DNA of 43,142 nucleotides from an uncultured Oscillospiraceae bacterium (GCA_944382965.1 CALWOA010000019.1:1-43142); one strand, 5' to 3'; shown: positions 24,652 to 33,685, counted from the first letter of the stretch. Notes: generated by a model not told the origin, from the sequence alone. Program-made: numbers and translations.

Positions 24652-27548
24652 TCTCTTTCCTCCGTTCGATTCCCTTCTTTTTGTATCTGTTCCACCATGG
24701 CACAGCAGCGGGCCATAGCCTGCTCGGCCTCCTGCTGGTCATTACGTAATTTCTCCGGAGACTGCTCCGGTTCTGCCCCTGCTCCCGGAAGCGGTGCAGT
24801 CAAGTATTTTACCCCATCCTGCCATACCGGTTCCCCTGTTTGCAGATGGGGATAGCAGGATAGATAATAGAGTTTGCTCATAGCCAGTTCATCCGTTTCC
24901 AGAAGTTGCTGCAGGGTATCCGGAAATTCCGGGCAGAAAGACCGTGCCCGTTCCGTAGAACACCAGGTTTCCATATAGGACAAATATTCCAGATATTTCT
25001 CTACCTGCTCCTGGGCTGTTTGGACAAACTCCGTGGCACTGGCTGCGTCAAATGGCATTTCCGACCAGGCGACAATGTCCCCGGATGCTTCCAGGTCGGA
25101 AATTTCTTCCAGGTATCGCTCAACGTTTTCCCCCATCATGGTGGGTGCCTGGGCCCGCTCCAGGTAGCGGGGGTATTGGCGCTGAAACTCGATCCACTCC
25201 CCACCAGCAAGGTAGTCGGTCAGTTCCTCCATTTCCATCAATCGGCTGCCAAATATGGAGTAGCAAAGGGAAATATGGTCAATAACCGTTTGGGTTTGCT
25301 TTACATCGTAGGCAACCGGTTGATTCAATATTTGCGGGAGCACCAGGCCGCTGATGCCCGTCAATGCCGCAATCACAAGGACAGAAAGGGCGGACCAGCG
25401 TACACCTCGGTACCGAAGCGCCGCACTGCGAATGGGCTGGTACTGTGTTGCCAGATACTCCCCTACATCCTGGTGGAATACCCGGTAGTTCCCTTCTGCA
25501 TCCTTCATCAGCAGCCCCAGCCGCTGCCACAGGAGACTGTGAATCACAATCCCGTACCACTGCTCCGACGTCTCCGCATCTCCAAATATATCTCGGCTGT
25601 GCCCAATCCACACGGGAAAGAGTTTTTTACTTACCCCGGAACGGAGCACTTTCCAGCACCTCGTGACCACGTCCAGCGTCTGGGACTCCGTCAGGGGGGC
25701 GGACATTGCCCGATCCGCCAGAGCCGGCAACACAAGCCGAATCGCAGCCTCTGTCTGCCATCGCCTGGGAGATTCCTCCGGCAGTTGGCGAAGCTCCTTT
25801 TCCAGCAGGGAGTCCACATAGGCCTGCATCAGTTCCTCTTTGTTGTGTATGTCCAGCTGGACGCCGCTTTCATTGGCCCGAATGTATATGGAAAGAATCA
25901 GCGGTGTGCGCAGCAGCTGCAGCATTTCCGATGATTTGGGAATCAGAAGCCCGTGCTGCCCCAAAACGGACACAACATCTTCTATATCCAGTGGCTTCAG
26001 AGGAACCGACTCCAGATTCAGTTCCGAGATATCACTGCGGGAAGCGGCCAGAATCCGGACCCCGGGCATGGCGCTCAGGTCCCGGATTTCCTGAATTAGC
26101 GGTCCCGCCTCCTCCTGAATTTCGTTGAACCCATCCAGCAGGAGCAAAACCGTTGGGATATCCCCGGACTTGGTGTGCAGTGACTGACTCAGCAGCTGGT
26201 TCAGCGCATGCATGGCGGAGTCAAAAGTATTTTCCGTTCTTTTAAACCGCAGTCGCAGCAAAATCTGCGTGCGGATATAATTGGGATCACCGCCGGTCCA
26301 ACCGTCCAACGGTAAGTAAACAACGGCGCTGGCGCTTGAGGAATACCGTTTTCCCAAGAGAGAAGCGGTGTGCAGCAGCAACGTGGTTTTTCCCATGCCT
26401 CCCTGGGCCAGAATCACGCCGGATCGTCCTGCGGGAGAGAGCAGCTTGTTCAAATATTGTTCCAGCGAAACGGACTTGTCCTGTCCCAGTCGAATGGGGT
26501 ACAGGCTGCTGTCCCCTTTCAGATAACGCAAAGAGGGATTGATCCGGATCAATTCTTCCACACTGCGCTTTCCCGTTTCCCACAGCGCCCAGTGTGTAAC
26601 ACCCACGCAGTCAATCCGGTCCAATAGTTCCAAAAACGCTTGCCGCATTTGACCGATGCTTTGATACCGGCGTCGGGGAAGGGTATGCAGTCCTTTTCTC
26701 ACAATGGCGCTCACCATGCTGGCTACACTCTGGGGCATGCCCGCAATCAAAGGGCTGTCCTGGGCATCCGGCGCACGGATTTGGAGCGCATCCGAAATGG
26801 TCAGACTCCGGCCCATCAAGCTTCGATAAAATACTGCGGCCACGCTATACAAATCCGACGGGAATCCCAGACTTGCGCAATCCCCATTGCAGACCTCCGG
26901 TGCAGAGTATCCTGCTTTAAAGCTGAAATAAGGACTGCCCGAGACATCCACTTTTCTGGCGCTGTTATAGTCGATGAGAAAAATCCGTTCCCGGTCTTTT
27001 TGTCCCACCAGCATGATGTTGTCCGGGCTGATATCCAGATGGAGATAACCGCTTTTGTGAAAAGCTTCCAATGCGTCCAACAGAAGGAGCATACGACGGG
27101 CTGTGGAGCGAAGGTCAGAAGCGTTTATGTTCAGTTCTGACTGGAGACTCCGGCCACCGGAATACCCCAGAACAGAGTAGAGCGTACCGTTAGCGTGGAA
27201 GCTATTCAGGTTGGCGCCCATTACCATCAGTTCCGGATGATCCGCCAGCAGCCGCAGATGGATAGCATTTCCGGCCTCAAAGCTCTCCTGATGGGTCTGC
27301 CACAGTTCTGCTGCCTCCGGAGCCACATGAATTGCGCCATCCGCTCCTCGCTGAATCTTCTGCTGGGGATGAAAGGGAAACAGCTCCTTGATCAAAACAT
27401 GGTGACGCAGCGCTGGGTTCAGATTGTCCGGATACCACGCATCGTATACGATGGCGTTGGAACCTTGCCCCACAACCGCTTCAATCTGGAAGTCCATAGC
27501 TCCGAAAGCGAGGACGGTATGAAGTTTTAGTGGAATGCGATGATCCAC
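24648..27548 (-). CDS. Membrane protein kinase fused to a NACHT-type ATPase
   Basis: This 966-residue protein has an N-terminal Hanks-type kinase (about 15-310): GQGSNAIVY loop, Lys in VLIKE, HLDISPDN catalytic loop, DYN in place of DFG, and APE. A NACHT/STAND ATPase follows, with Walker A QGGMGKTT near 382 and Walker B LLLLDGFNEI near 471, then a helical region. A single membrane helix lies at about 718-738, followed by an outside domain of about 225 residues. It could sense a signal and phosphorylate targets. The start is GTG 7 nt after AAGGAGG. The lipoprotein gene overlaps its end. Confidence 0.9.
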   Translation of the reverse strand: MDHRIPLKLHTVLAFGAMDFQIEAVVGQGSNAIVYDAWYPDNLNPALRHHVLIKELFPFHPQQKIQRGADGAIHVAPEAAELWQTHQESFEAGNAIHLRLLADHPELMVMGANLNSFHANGTLYSVLGYSGGRSLQSELNINASDLRSTARRMLLLLDALEAFHKSGYLHLDISPDNIMLVGQKDRERIFLIDYNSARKVDVSGSPYFSFKAGYSAPEVCNGDCASLGFPSDLYSVAAVFYRSLMGRSLTISDALQIRAPDAQDSPLIAGMPQSVASMVSAIVRKGLHTLPRRRYQSIGQMRQAFLELLDRIDCVGVTHWALWETGKRSVEELIRINPSLRYLKGDSSLYPIRLGQDKSVSLEQYLNKLLSPAGRSGVILAQGGMGKTTLLLHTASLLGKRYSSSASAVVYLPLDGWTGGDPNYIRTQILLRLRFKRTENTFDSAMHALNQLLSQSLHTKSGDIPTVLLLLDGFNEIQEEAGPLIQEIRDLSAMPGVRILAASRSDISELNLESVPLKPLDIEDVVSVLGQHGLLIPKSSEMLQLLRTPLILSIYIRANESGVQLDIHNKEELMQAYVDSLLEKELRQLPEESPRRWQTEAAIRLVLPALADRAMSAPLTESQTLDVVTRCWKVLRSGVSKKLFPVWIGHSRDIFGDAETSEQWYGIVIHSLLWQRLGLLMKDAEGNYRVFHQDVGEYLATQYQPIRSAALRYRGVRWSALSVLVIAALTGISGLVLPQILNQPVAYDVKQTQTVIDHISLCYSIFGSRLMEMEELTDYLAGGEWIEFQRQYPRYLERAQAPTMMGENVERYLEEISDLEASGDIVAWSEMPFDAASATEFVQTAQEQVEKYLEYLSYMETWCSTERARSFCPEFPDTLQQLLETDELAMSKLYYLSCYPHLQTGEPVWQDGVKYLTAPLPGAGAEPEQSPEKLRNDQQEAEQAMARCCAMVEQIQKEGNRTEERE

Positions 27549-27633
27549 AAAAATCCCTCCTTGACATGAATCCTCGCTTTCAGAATAGAGGGGTTGCGCT
27601 TTTGGGGTTGTTTTTATTTTCCTGTTTCTGCCT

Positions 27634-28929
27634 TTATCCTTCCGGGAACGCCGCCCGGAGCATGGCAGGCAGCCGCTGATCGCTTTCCCACAGATCTCCT
27701 GTAGAAATACAGTACAGAATCATCCAGTCAAAGGGATTCCGGGGATCCAGCTTTTGAAAGCCGCAGGAAGCAAGCATAAAGTTCATCCGGGTATAGAGAT
27801 CCAGAAACTGCTCCTCCTGGGTAAAAGGTTCTTCATCGTCCTCATCCAGGGTAAAATCACTGCCGAAGCCGTCGGTTGCCAAAAACAGCAAGATTAGCAC
27901 CTTCCGGGTCACGTCCTTTTTCCTGCTTTTCATTTTGGACAGAGTGGCCTCATCCGGCCAGTTCTGACGGATGCTTCGCTGAATGGCTGAGAAGGATGCT
28001 TCCGTAGACCCCTTTCCACGCTCTTTCACCGGGACCAAGCTTCGATACAGGTAGATTTCCAGGATTTCACTGGTGCTCATTGCTTCGGGCCGGTACAGTT
28101 CAGTATCCCCATCCATCTCCTGCAGCCGCTTTTCTTTATCTGAAGTTTTGTTCAAGGGATGCGCTAATTTCTGGTCTTCCCGTTCCATCCGGGCAGTAGC
28201 TTCACGATCCGCTTTTTCCGCTTCTTTGCGTTTCTTTTCTTTTGCAGTCAATTCCTGGAACAGAGCGGCAACATCCCCGTCTGCATACCCCTTGCTCAGA
28301 ATATCCATAAACTGGCAAAACAGTTGGTATGCAGTGTTGTGCAGGGCACCTAGGCTGTCCTTTTGCGCTTCCAAAAAGGACAGCAGTTCCTCCTGAGAGT
28401 GGTACAGCACCGGCTGGAGCTTCTCAAATACATCGGCCGTGTAGGCATCTGCAGATATTGCCGCTGCCATCGGCTGTTCGTACAGTGCATTGGCTCGGTG
28501 AAGCAAACTGCGGCTCTCCTCCGGACCAAGAGTATGAACAATCGAGTAGGCCCAGACGATATCCTCCGGATTTCGCCAGTGAATGCCCTCTCCGGCGGCC
28601 ATCTTCAGAAATTCGTTGGCCCGCTCCAGGGAAAGAGAAAAAATCCGACTGACCACAAAGGCATCCTCCTTGGTGAGGCTTTGTGTCTTCCCGTTCAGCC
28701 AGTTGCGAACCTTTCGATCCAGCGCTTCCCGGCTGCTCTCCGGAAACCACTGGAAAAGGCCATCCACTAGTTGCTTCTTCACATCCGCTGTATTGGAAAA
28801 CTCCATCAGTATGTCGCCCATAGTGCGTATATGAGGGTGGGACAGCAGCACCTGAGCCGCACGCTGTATGCTATCCATGTGAAGTGCATATTCAAACATT
28901 TTTCTGCTGAGGCTGGTCATTGCATCCAT
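27634..28929 (-). CDS. Unknown helical protein, first gene of the leftward operon
   Basis: The 431-residue soluble protein is not assigned to a known family. Residues 60-130 look like an HTH-type unit (LTKEDAFVVSRIFSLSLERANEFL), recalling the C-terminal region of the macro protein in this operon. A highly charged Lys/Glu segment follows near 225-275, then a helical C-terminal domain ending in a DPRNPFDWMILYC block. Because it is first in the operon beside the divergent promoters it could be a regulator or adaptor for the kinase (inference). AGAGG lies about 9 nt before the ATG. Confidence 0.75.
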   Translation of the reverse strand: MDAMTSLSRKMFEYALHMDSIQRAAQVLLSHPHIRTMGDILMEFSNTADVKKQLVDGLFQWFPESSREALDRKVRNWLNGKTQSLTKEDAFVVSRIFSLSLERANEFLKMAAGEGIHWRNPEDIVWAYSIVHTLGPEESRSLLHRANALYEQPMAAAISADAYTADVFEKLQPVLYHSQEELLSFLEAQKDSLGALHNTAYQLFCQFMDILSKGYADGDVAALFQELTAKEKKRKEAEKADREATARMEREDQKLAHPLNKTSDKEKRLQEMDGDTELYRPEAMSTSEILEIYLYRSLVPVKERGKGSTEASFSAIQRSIRQNWPDEATLSKMKSRKKDVTRKVLILLFLATDGFGSDFTLDEDDEEPFTQEEQFLDLYTRMNFMLASCGFQKLDPRNPFDWMILYCISTGDLWESDQRLPAMLRAAFPEG

Positions 28930-28952
28930 AGATTATGCCTCTTTCGTGTACT

Positions 28953-28965
28953 TGTATGTGATACA
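28953..28965. promoter_or_regulatory. Palindrome over the leftward transcription start
   Basis: TGTAT-GTG-ATACA is a perfect 5+5 palindrome lying where the leftward transcript should start (about 28962). It is a good operator candidate for a dimeric repressor. Confidence 0.4.
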
Positions 28966-28968
28966 AAA

Positions 28969-28997
28969 ATTATAGTATTACTTTTTATTATTTTCAA
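28969..28997 (-). promoter_or_regulatory. Leftward promoter of the kinase/RNA-repair operon
   Basis: On the minus strand TTGAAA (28997-28992), a 17-bp spacer and a perfect TATAAT (28974-28969) form a near-consensus housekeeping promoter. It starts transcription about 33 nt before the first gene of the leftward operon. Confidence 0.8.
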
Positions 28998-29020
28998 GAA
29001 GTAACTACAAAAAATATGAA

Positions 29021-29134
29021 TAATTTTTTAATAAGTGTATTTGACATCACGACCTTCGAGTAATATAATGACGAATAGTAGCCGAACTTGGTATTATTCA
29101 AGTAAATTGAAAAATGCTGGATTAATTTTTTAAT
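29021..29134. repeat. Duplicated 12-bp AT-rich motif around the rightward promoter
   Basis: TAATTTTTTAAT occurs at 29021-29032, just upstream of the rightward -35 box, and again at 29123-29134 in its leader, 102 bp apart. The second copy forms a GATTAA/TTAATC hairpin. An ACTTG-N8-CAAGT repeat lies between (29086-29103). These may be paired operator sites for looping. Confidence 0.4.
29041..29069 (+). promoter_or_regulatory. Rightward promoter of the dynamin/zinc-ribbon operon
   Basis: TTGACA, exactly 17 bp, then TATAAT: a perfect match to the housekeeping promoter consensus. A leader of about 80 nt precedes the first GTPase gene. It lies back to back with the leftward promoter. Confidence 0.88.
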
Positions 29135-29156
29135 CAGTTCTAATGGAGGTAAACAA

Positions 29157-30929
29157 ATGAATGCTCTGGACTTTCAACTGCACTCCATTTTACTGCAGTT
29201 GCAAAACATTGCCAAAAGTGTGCCAAACAATTCAATTCAGAACGATATCGACTCGGCCATTCAGTCTTTACAGGAAAAGCGGCTTCGTGTGGCAGTTTTA
29301 GGCGATTTTAAGCGTGGAAAATCCAGTTTAATCAATGCTCTGCTGGGTATGAACATTCTGCCCGTTGATATTGAGCCGACCACTGCAACGGTGAACAGAA
29401 TCACGTTTGGAATTCAGCCTGCAGCAGTAATCCATTATAAATCTGGGGACAGCAAAAAAATAGATATCAAGTGCCTAGCGGATTATGTTACGAAACTGAC
29501 AGATCAGTCTGCGAAAATCGCTGAGACAATCAGAGAAGCGGAAATTCAATATCCATTGGTACTTTGTGCGAACAATGTGGAAATTATTGACACACCGGGT
29601 TTGAACGATACGGAAAGTATGACAGCGGTCGTGGAAGATATCTTACAGGATATAGATGCGGCCATCTTTGCAGTGAAGGCTTCCATGCCCTATAGTCAAA
29701 CCGAATGTGAATGGGTTGCAAAAATGCTTGCACTGCCAAATCTACAGCATGTAGTGTTCGCTATGACCTGTGCGGATCTGCTGAGTAAGCGGGATGTACA
29801 GAAGATGGTTGGATTTTTACGTGAGCGTATCAGTAACAATACTTTGCAGATGGTGTCGGAAAGATATCCTGACGATTTTGAACTTCAGAAGAAAGCAAAA
29901 CGAATCCTTTCACCGGAAAATCTCCAATTGTATCCGGTATCAGCAATGAATGCGCTTGAGGCTTTTGACACGGGGGATAATGAACTGTTGGAGCAGAGCA
30001 ATCTGCCAATGCTGAAGATGGAACTGGTTACAGTTTTAAATGCACAGCAGCAGAAAGTTGAAATTTATCGGGTTGGCCAGCTGATGAAGCGGTTCCTTCC
30101 GTGGATTCGAGAAGACGCTGGGTTTAAGCGCGAGATATTGAACAAGCAAAATCTTGTCGTGCAGCTGACAAAAGAGGATGAGCGCCAGCAAAGATATTTT
30201 TCTAAACGAGCTGAAATGCTTACAAGTATTTGTCAAGACTTGGAGGGAGAGTTCAAAGGTATCTGCCAAACCTGGAATTCAGACGAATTGGCTTCTCGGA
30301 TCATAAAGTGCTACATAGACCACCTGTCAAAAGTAACAGTTAATTCCAACAGTGTCATTCTGAAGGCATTGGAAGAAGCAAAAAAAATGGTGAGAAATGG
30401 AATTGTATATTTCTTTGGACAGAAGATTAAAAAAGAGGTTAATAAATCTGTGCTGATGCGTGTGGAAACGTATTTGCAGTGGCGGAGGGAGTTTCTTTTC
30501 CCCAACGGGTGCAGTGCAGAGGAAATCAGGCGTGTATTTCCTGAAGAGGAACAAATACGGGATGCCGTGGTGGATTGTTTGTCGATTTATAGAGAATCAG
30601 AGGTTCCGGAAATACAGATTCATTTGCCACGTCGGCTGGAGGGAAAGAATATCATCGAGCTGATCCGAATACAGGTAAAAAGTTTCAGCGATGCATATTT
30701 GGCACAATGGAATCAAGTATTTCCGGAATATACGCAAAATGCGGTATATGCGATAGTCAGAACTGAACAAACGGATATACAGAAAAAATGCAGTAAACAT
30801 ATTGAGGGTAGAATACAGGCTTTGAAACTAGAGATAGAATACTGCCAACAGAAGCTTCGTGATGCTGTGCACACTTATCAGGACATTGAGCGGCAATACG
30901 CTGAGATCCAAAATTCGACAAGAGACTGA
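29157..30929 (+). CDS. Dynamin-like GTPase, copy A
   Basis: The 590-residue protein has a dynamin-family GTPase domain: G1 GDFKRGKS at 49-56, a PTTATV G2 region, G3 DTPG at 145-148 and a weak G4 TCAD near 204-207. A long helical stalk follows, with coiled coil toward the C-terminus. No clear membrane helix is seen. Bacterial dynamins bind and remodel membranes and some take part in phage defence. It is the first gene of the rightward operon, with a GGAGG site. It is divergent from the other GTPases here. Confidence 0.9.
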   Translation: MNALDFQLHSILLQLQNIAKSVPNNSIQNDIDSAIQSLQEKRLRVAVLGDFKRGKSSLINALLGMNILPVDIEPTTATVNRITFGIQPAAVIHYKSGDSKKIDIKCLADYVTKLTDQSAKIAETIREAEIQYPLVLCANNVEIIDTPGLNDTESMTAVVEDILQDIDAAIFAVKASMPYSQTECEWVAKMLALPNLQHVVFAMTCADLLSKRDVQKMVGFLRERISNNTLQMVSERYPDDFELQKKAKRILSPENLQLYPVSAMNALEAFDTGDNELLEQSNLPMLKMELVTVLNAQQQKVEIYRVGQLMKRFLPWIREDAGFKREILNKQNLVVQLTKEDERQQRYFSKRAEMLTSICQDLEGEFKGICQTWNSDELASRIIKCYIDHLSKVTVNSNSVILKALEEAKKMVRNGIVYFFGQKIKKEVNKSVLMRVETYLQWRREFLFPNGCSAEEIRRVFPEEEQIRDAVVDCLSIYRESEVPEIQIHLPRRLEGKNIIELIRIQVKSFSDAYLAQWNQVFPEYTQNAVYAIVRTEQTDIQKKCSKHIEGRIQALKLEIEYCQQKLRDAVHTYQDIERQYAEIQNSTRD

Positions 30930-30959
30930 AAATATAGGAAATCCAAGGAGGGCTATATC

Positions 30960-31709
30960 ATGGGCGGCTTTACGGTCAACGGACTGGGCGCAAAAGACTA
31001 TTTCAAGAAACTGAAATATCTAGGGGAACACGAATGCCCTTTTTGTCATAACGTGGCACAGATGAATTTGGAAAAATCCACATTCAAAGTAGCTCTGTTT
31101 TATATTCCTACAATCCCTTTGAAAAAGGAACAGTACAGTATTATGTGCAAGAAGTGTGGTCAAGGGCGGGTCATCTCCGAAAATATGATGCACAGACTCA
31201 TGCTGCTGGAAATGCCCTACAGTGAGACGGAAGCAATTCTCCATGGGGGATCTTCGGGCACGGTGGTAGATGCGGAACCTGCTCTCGATGGTGGGAATAT
31301 ATGCCCCAAATGCGGCGCAGCTGTGCAGGGAGGTATGTTCTGCGGCATGTGCGGAACAAAATTGACAGAACAGGTGCGGGAAATTCCACAAATTGATTTG
31401 GTGCCTCTCGAAATGAAAAAAAGATTTTGCAATAACTGCGGTTCAGAGATCGAAGTCGGAGATTTCTGCGGCATGTGCGGAACTAGATATGTAGAAGAAA
31501 CGGAATCTGTTCAGCACCCCCTGCAGGTGCAAGCAGACAGTGTCCCTGCGGTTATTTATTTTGGACCGGAGTCTGGCGAGATGAATACGGCAGAGACTGA
31601 CGGCACAGGCGATGAACATACTGCACGGTGGGAGTGCTTCCTATGCGGAACGATGAATGGCTACGAAAGTGACTTTTGCAGTTTGTGCGGACAAAAAAGA
31701 CAAACATAA
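30960..31709 (+). CDS. Multi-zinc-ribbon protein
   Basis: The 249-residue soluble protein begins with a zinc-ribbon module whose Cys pairs are CPFC and CKKC. Two nearly identical ribbons follow (CPKCG...FCGMCGT and CNNCGS...FCGMCGT), and a fourth at the C-terminus (CFLCGT...CSLCGQ). Ribbon arrays of this kind mediate protein or nucleic-acid contacts. No catalytic domain is seen. AAGGAGG lies before the ATG, 30 bp after the first GTPase gene. Confidence 0.82.
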   Translation: MGGFTVNGLGAKDYFKKLKYLGEHECPFCHNVAQMNLEKSTFKVALFYIPTIPLKKEQYSIMCKKCGQGRVISENMMHRLMLLEMPYSETEAILHGGSSGTVVDAEPALDGGNICPKCGAAVQGGMFCGMCGTKLTEQVREIPQIDLVPLEMKKRFCNNCGSEIEVGDFCGMCGTRYVEETESVQHPLQVQADSVPAVIYFGPESGEMNTAETDGTGDEHTARWECFLCGTMNGYESDFCSLCGQKRQT

Positions 31710-31774
31710 CTGTTCCGAAGCCATTCTCCTGGAAAAGCCAGTGTAAATTCTCCTGCCTCGGAAATAAAAAACAA

Positions 31775-31828
31775 AGCCGGTGTATCCACGGTGTATACTG
31801 CACGTATATCCACGGGGCCATACCGGCT
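31775..31828 (+). repeat. Intergenic inverted repeat with nested copies
   Basis: AGCCGGT (31775-31781) pairs with ACCGGCT (31822-31828). Between them, TATCCACGG occurs twice. The element fills most of the 159-bp gap and may be a small palindromic repeat or an mRNA-processing structure. No U tract follows. Confidence 0.35.
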
Positions 31829-31868
31829 GTATGGCCAGCAGCAAAATATACTGAAGCAAGGTGATATT

Positions 31869-32333
31869 ATGAAAAAATGTCCAAATTGCAATGCAGAGTA
31901 TCCGGATACGCAAGTGTTCTGTGCGGATTGTGGTACCAAGCTCAATGAAGTGCAGGTTCCATCACCGCAGTCCACCAAAAAGCCAAAACCTGTAAAAGCG
32001 AGTTGGTTCGTGTGGGTGTTGCTGGGCATGATTGTATGCCTGATTTGTGCGTTGTTTCAACAAATGGGTGAGGTAAGTTTTTACAGTAGGCAAGCTAACC
32101 GATACCATGAATTATATGAAGAAAGTAAAACGGAATATGAGGCAACAGTGGATACAGCGTATTTTTATACAAAATATGCACGCATTCTGCCGGCAGATGA
32201 GAATGGGAATTGTACGGAATTCTACCACATTTATGGCTGCCCGGATTGTGATACAACATCGTTTTGGATTTATAATATAGGCACTGCAGACAAGTACGCA
32301 AATCCCTGCCCGCTCTGCTGCAAAAATGACTAA
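31869..32333 (+). CDS. Zinc-ribbon membrane protein
   Basis: The 154-residue protein has an N-terminal zinc ribbon (CPNCNAEYPDTQVFCADCGT), a basic Pro-rich linker, one membrane helix (about residues 46-64, WVLLGMIVCLICALF) and a C-terminal domain with two CPDC/CPLC pairs that may be a second metal site. The ATG at 31869 follows AAGGTGA; longer starts would run through the intergenic repeat. Similar ribbon-plus-helix proteins recur at 34097 and 41242. Confidence 0.8.
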   Translation: MKKCPNCNAEYPDTQVFCADCGTKLNEVQVPSPQSTKKPKPVKASWFVWVLLGMIVCLICALFQQMGEVSFYSRQANRYHELYEESKTEYEATVDTAYFYTKYARILPADENGNCTEFYHIYGCPDCDTTSFWIYNIGTADKYANPCPLCCKND

Positions 32334-32412
32334 TTTCGAGCATTATCTTGTTATGAAGGTTCGATATTCAGCAGCACACCCGTAATTCTGTTAGTAAGAA
32401 AGGAGCATCCCG

Positions 32413-32805
32413 ATGAAAAAATGCCCAAAATGTGGTGCGGATAACAAAGATATCCAACGATTCTGTTCCTATTGCGGTGCGTCCCTGGCCAGCCCGGCCG
32501 AAGGAAAAATCTATAACATCGTTATGAGACGTCCTGCTGGGCTACAGTGGGTTTTAAATGTGATCCACATCAAGGTGGATGGCAGGGAGAAATATCAGCT
32601 GGCCAATGACAGCGCTGTTACGGTGCGGATGATCCCGGGACAACATGAGATCGAAATGTCTCTGTTTGGTCAGCCCCGGAAAAAGAAGTTTACTTTTTTC
32701 GCCAGCGAAGACACGGCTCTAATTTGCACCCCTACAGTTACATCTACAATTTCCTATCTGGCTTCCCCGGTCAAAGTGGTAGACAGCTATGGCCGCACTT
32801 ATTAA
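32413..32805 (+). CDS. Zinc-ribbon plus beta-domain protein, divergent array member
   Basis: The 130-residue protein has an N-terminal zinc ribbon (CPKCGADNKDIQRFCSYCG) followed by a beta-sandwich-like domain with a VRMIPGQHEIEM motif similar to PEGA-type domains, ending in GRTY. It is the most distant member of the tandem array that follows (32848, 33267, 33686). The site AAAGGAG precedes the ATG. The role is unknown; the ribbon may bind a shared partner. Confidence 0.8.
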   Translation: MKKCPKCGADNKDIQRFCSYCGASLASPAEGKIYNIVMRRPAGLQWVLNVIHIKVDGREKYQLANDSAVTVRMIPGQHEIEMSLFGQPRKKKFTFFASEDTALICTPTVTSTISYLASPVKVVDSYGRTY

Positions 32806-32847
32806 CCGGATCAGAATCGATAAACTGCCCATAGAGGAGAGATAGCG

Positions 32848-33224
32848 ATGAAAGTGTGCCAAAATTGTGGGACCCAGTGTCAGGATTTCCAGCTTTATTG
32901 CCAGCCTGCGGCTCCCCCCTGAACACCCAGCCCAAAGCAGCAGTACATACCATCACCATTAGACGGCCGTGTCAGTTGATCGGGTGTGCGTGTGAAATGT
33001 ATATCACCCTTGATGATAAAAGCCGGTACGGGCTGAAAAATTCCGGCAGTATTAGGATGCTGGTTTCCCCGGGACAGCATGATATTAAGATCAGCGGAGG
33101 ATTTCATCTTAGTCATGAATGTACGCTTTATGTCAGCGAGGATATGTTTCTGGAGTGTACATTCAAGTCGGGATGGTCGAAGGGATCAATAGAAATAAAA
33201 GATTCCAATGGTCGGATCTATTAA
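32848..33224 (+). pseudogene. Frameshifted zinc-ribbon/beta-domain gene
   Basis: The gene has a ribosome site (GAGGAG) and a start like its neighbours, but after MKVCQNCGTQCQDFQLYCQ the frame shifts and meets TGA at 32920-32922. The homologous frame resumes at CGSPLN (32907 onward) and runs to GRIY at 33224. Comparison with the next copy indicates loss of one base at about 32903-32906. If the shift is real, only a 24-residue peptide with half a ribbon is made. A sequencing error is possible, although there is a run of six C nearby. Confidence 0.75.
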
Positions 33225-33266
33225 CAGGATCAACAGACATGAACACCTTTTTAGGGGAGGGAAGAC

Positions 33267-33644
33267 ATGAAAGTATGCGGAAAATGCGGAGCCCAGTGCC
33301 AAGCTTTCCAGCTTTATTGCCAAGACTGCGGTGCCCCACTGAACAATGAGCCTAAAGCGACAGTACATACCATCACATTTAGACGGCCGTATCAGTGGAG
33401 CGGGAGTGCACGTGAAATGTATATCACCCTTGATGACCAAGATCGTTATGGAGTGAAAACTTCCGACGGTGTTATGCTACGTGTTTCTCCGGGTCAACAC
33501 AGCTTTAAGATCCAATGTGCTGGCTTGAACTACGAATTTGCACTTCATGTCAGCGAGGACTTGTCCCTGTCTTGCGCATTTAAGTCGACAGGGGGGTTTA
33601 TGCCTAGAATAGAAGTGAGAGATGACAATGGGCGGATCTATTAA
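33267..33644 (+). CDS. Zinc-ribbon plus beta-domain protein, array copy
   Basis: The 125-residue protein has a ribbon MKVCGKCGAQCQAFQLYCQDCG and a beta domain with MYITLDDQDRYG, LRVSPGQHSFKI and a closing NGRIY. It is the intact relative of the frameshifted copy upstream, and its start lies exactly 419 bp after that copy's start. GGGGAGGG lies before the ATG. Cytoplasmic; no membrane helix. The function is unknown. Confidence 0.83.
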   Translation: MKVCGKCGAQCQAFQLYCQDCGAPLNNEPKATVHTITFRRPYQWSGSAREMYITLDDQDRYGVKTSDGVMLRVSPGQHSFKIQCAGLNYEFALHVSEDLSLSCAFKSTGGFMPRIEVRDDNGRIY

Positions 33645-33685
33645 CAGGGGCAGTGCTTCGGAACGACATTTTAAGGAGAGATAGA

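Noticed and set aside
24906-25934. 342-codon open frame on the plus strand
   Set aside because: It is antisense to the C-terminal half of the kinase-NACHT gene; no motifs, no ribosome site.
27559-27590. TTGACA on the plus strand as a promoter
   Set aside because: It lies antisense just upstream of the kinase gene, has no good -10 box at 16-18 bp and no gene to drive.
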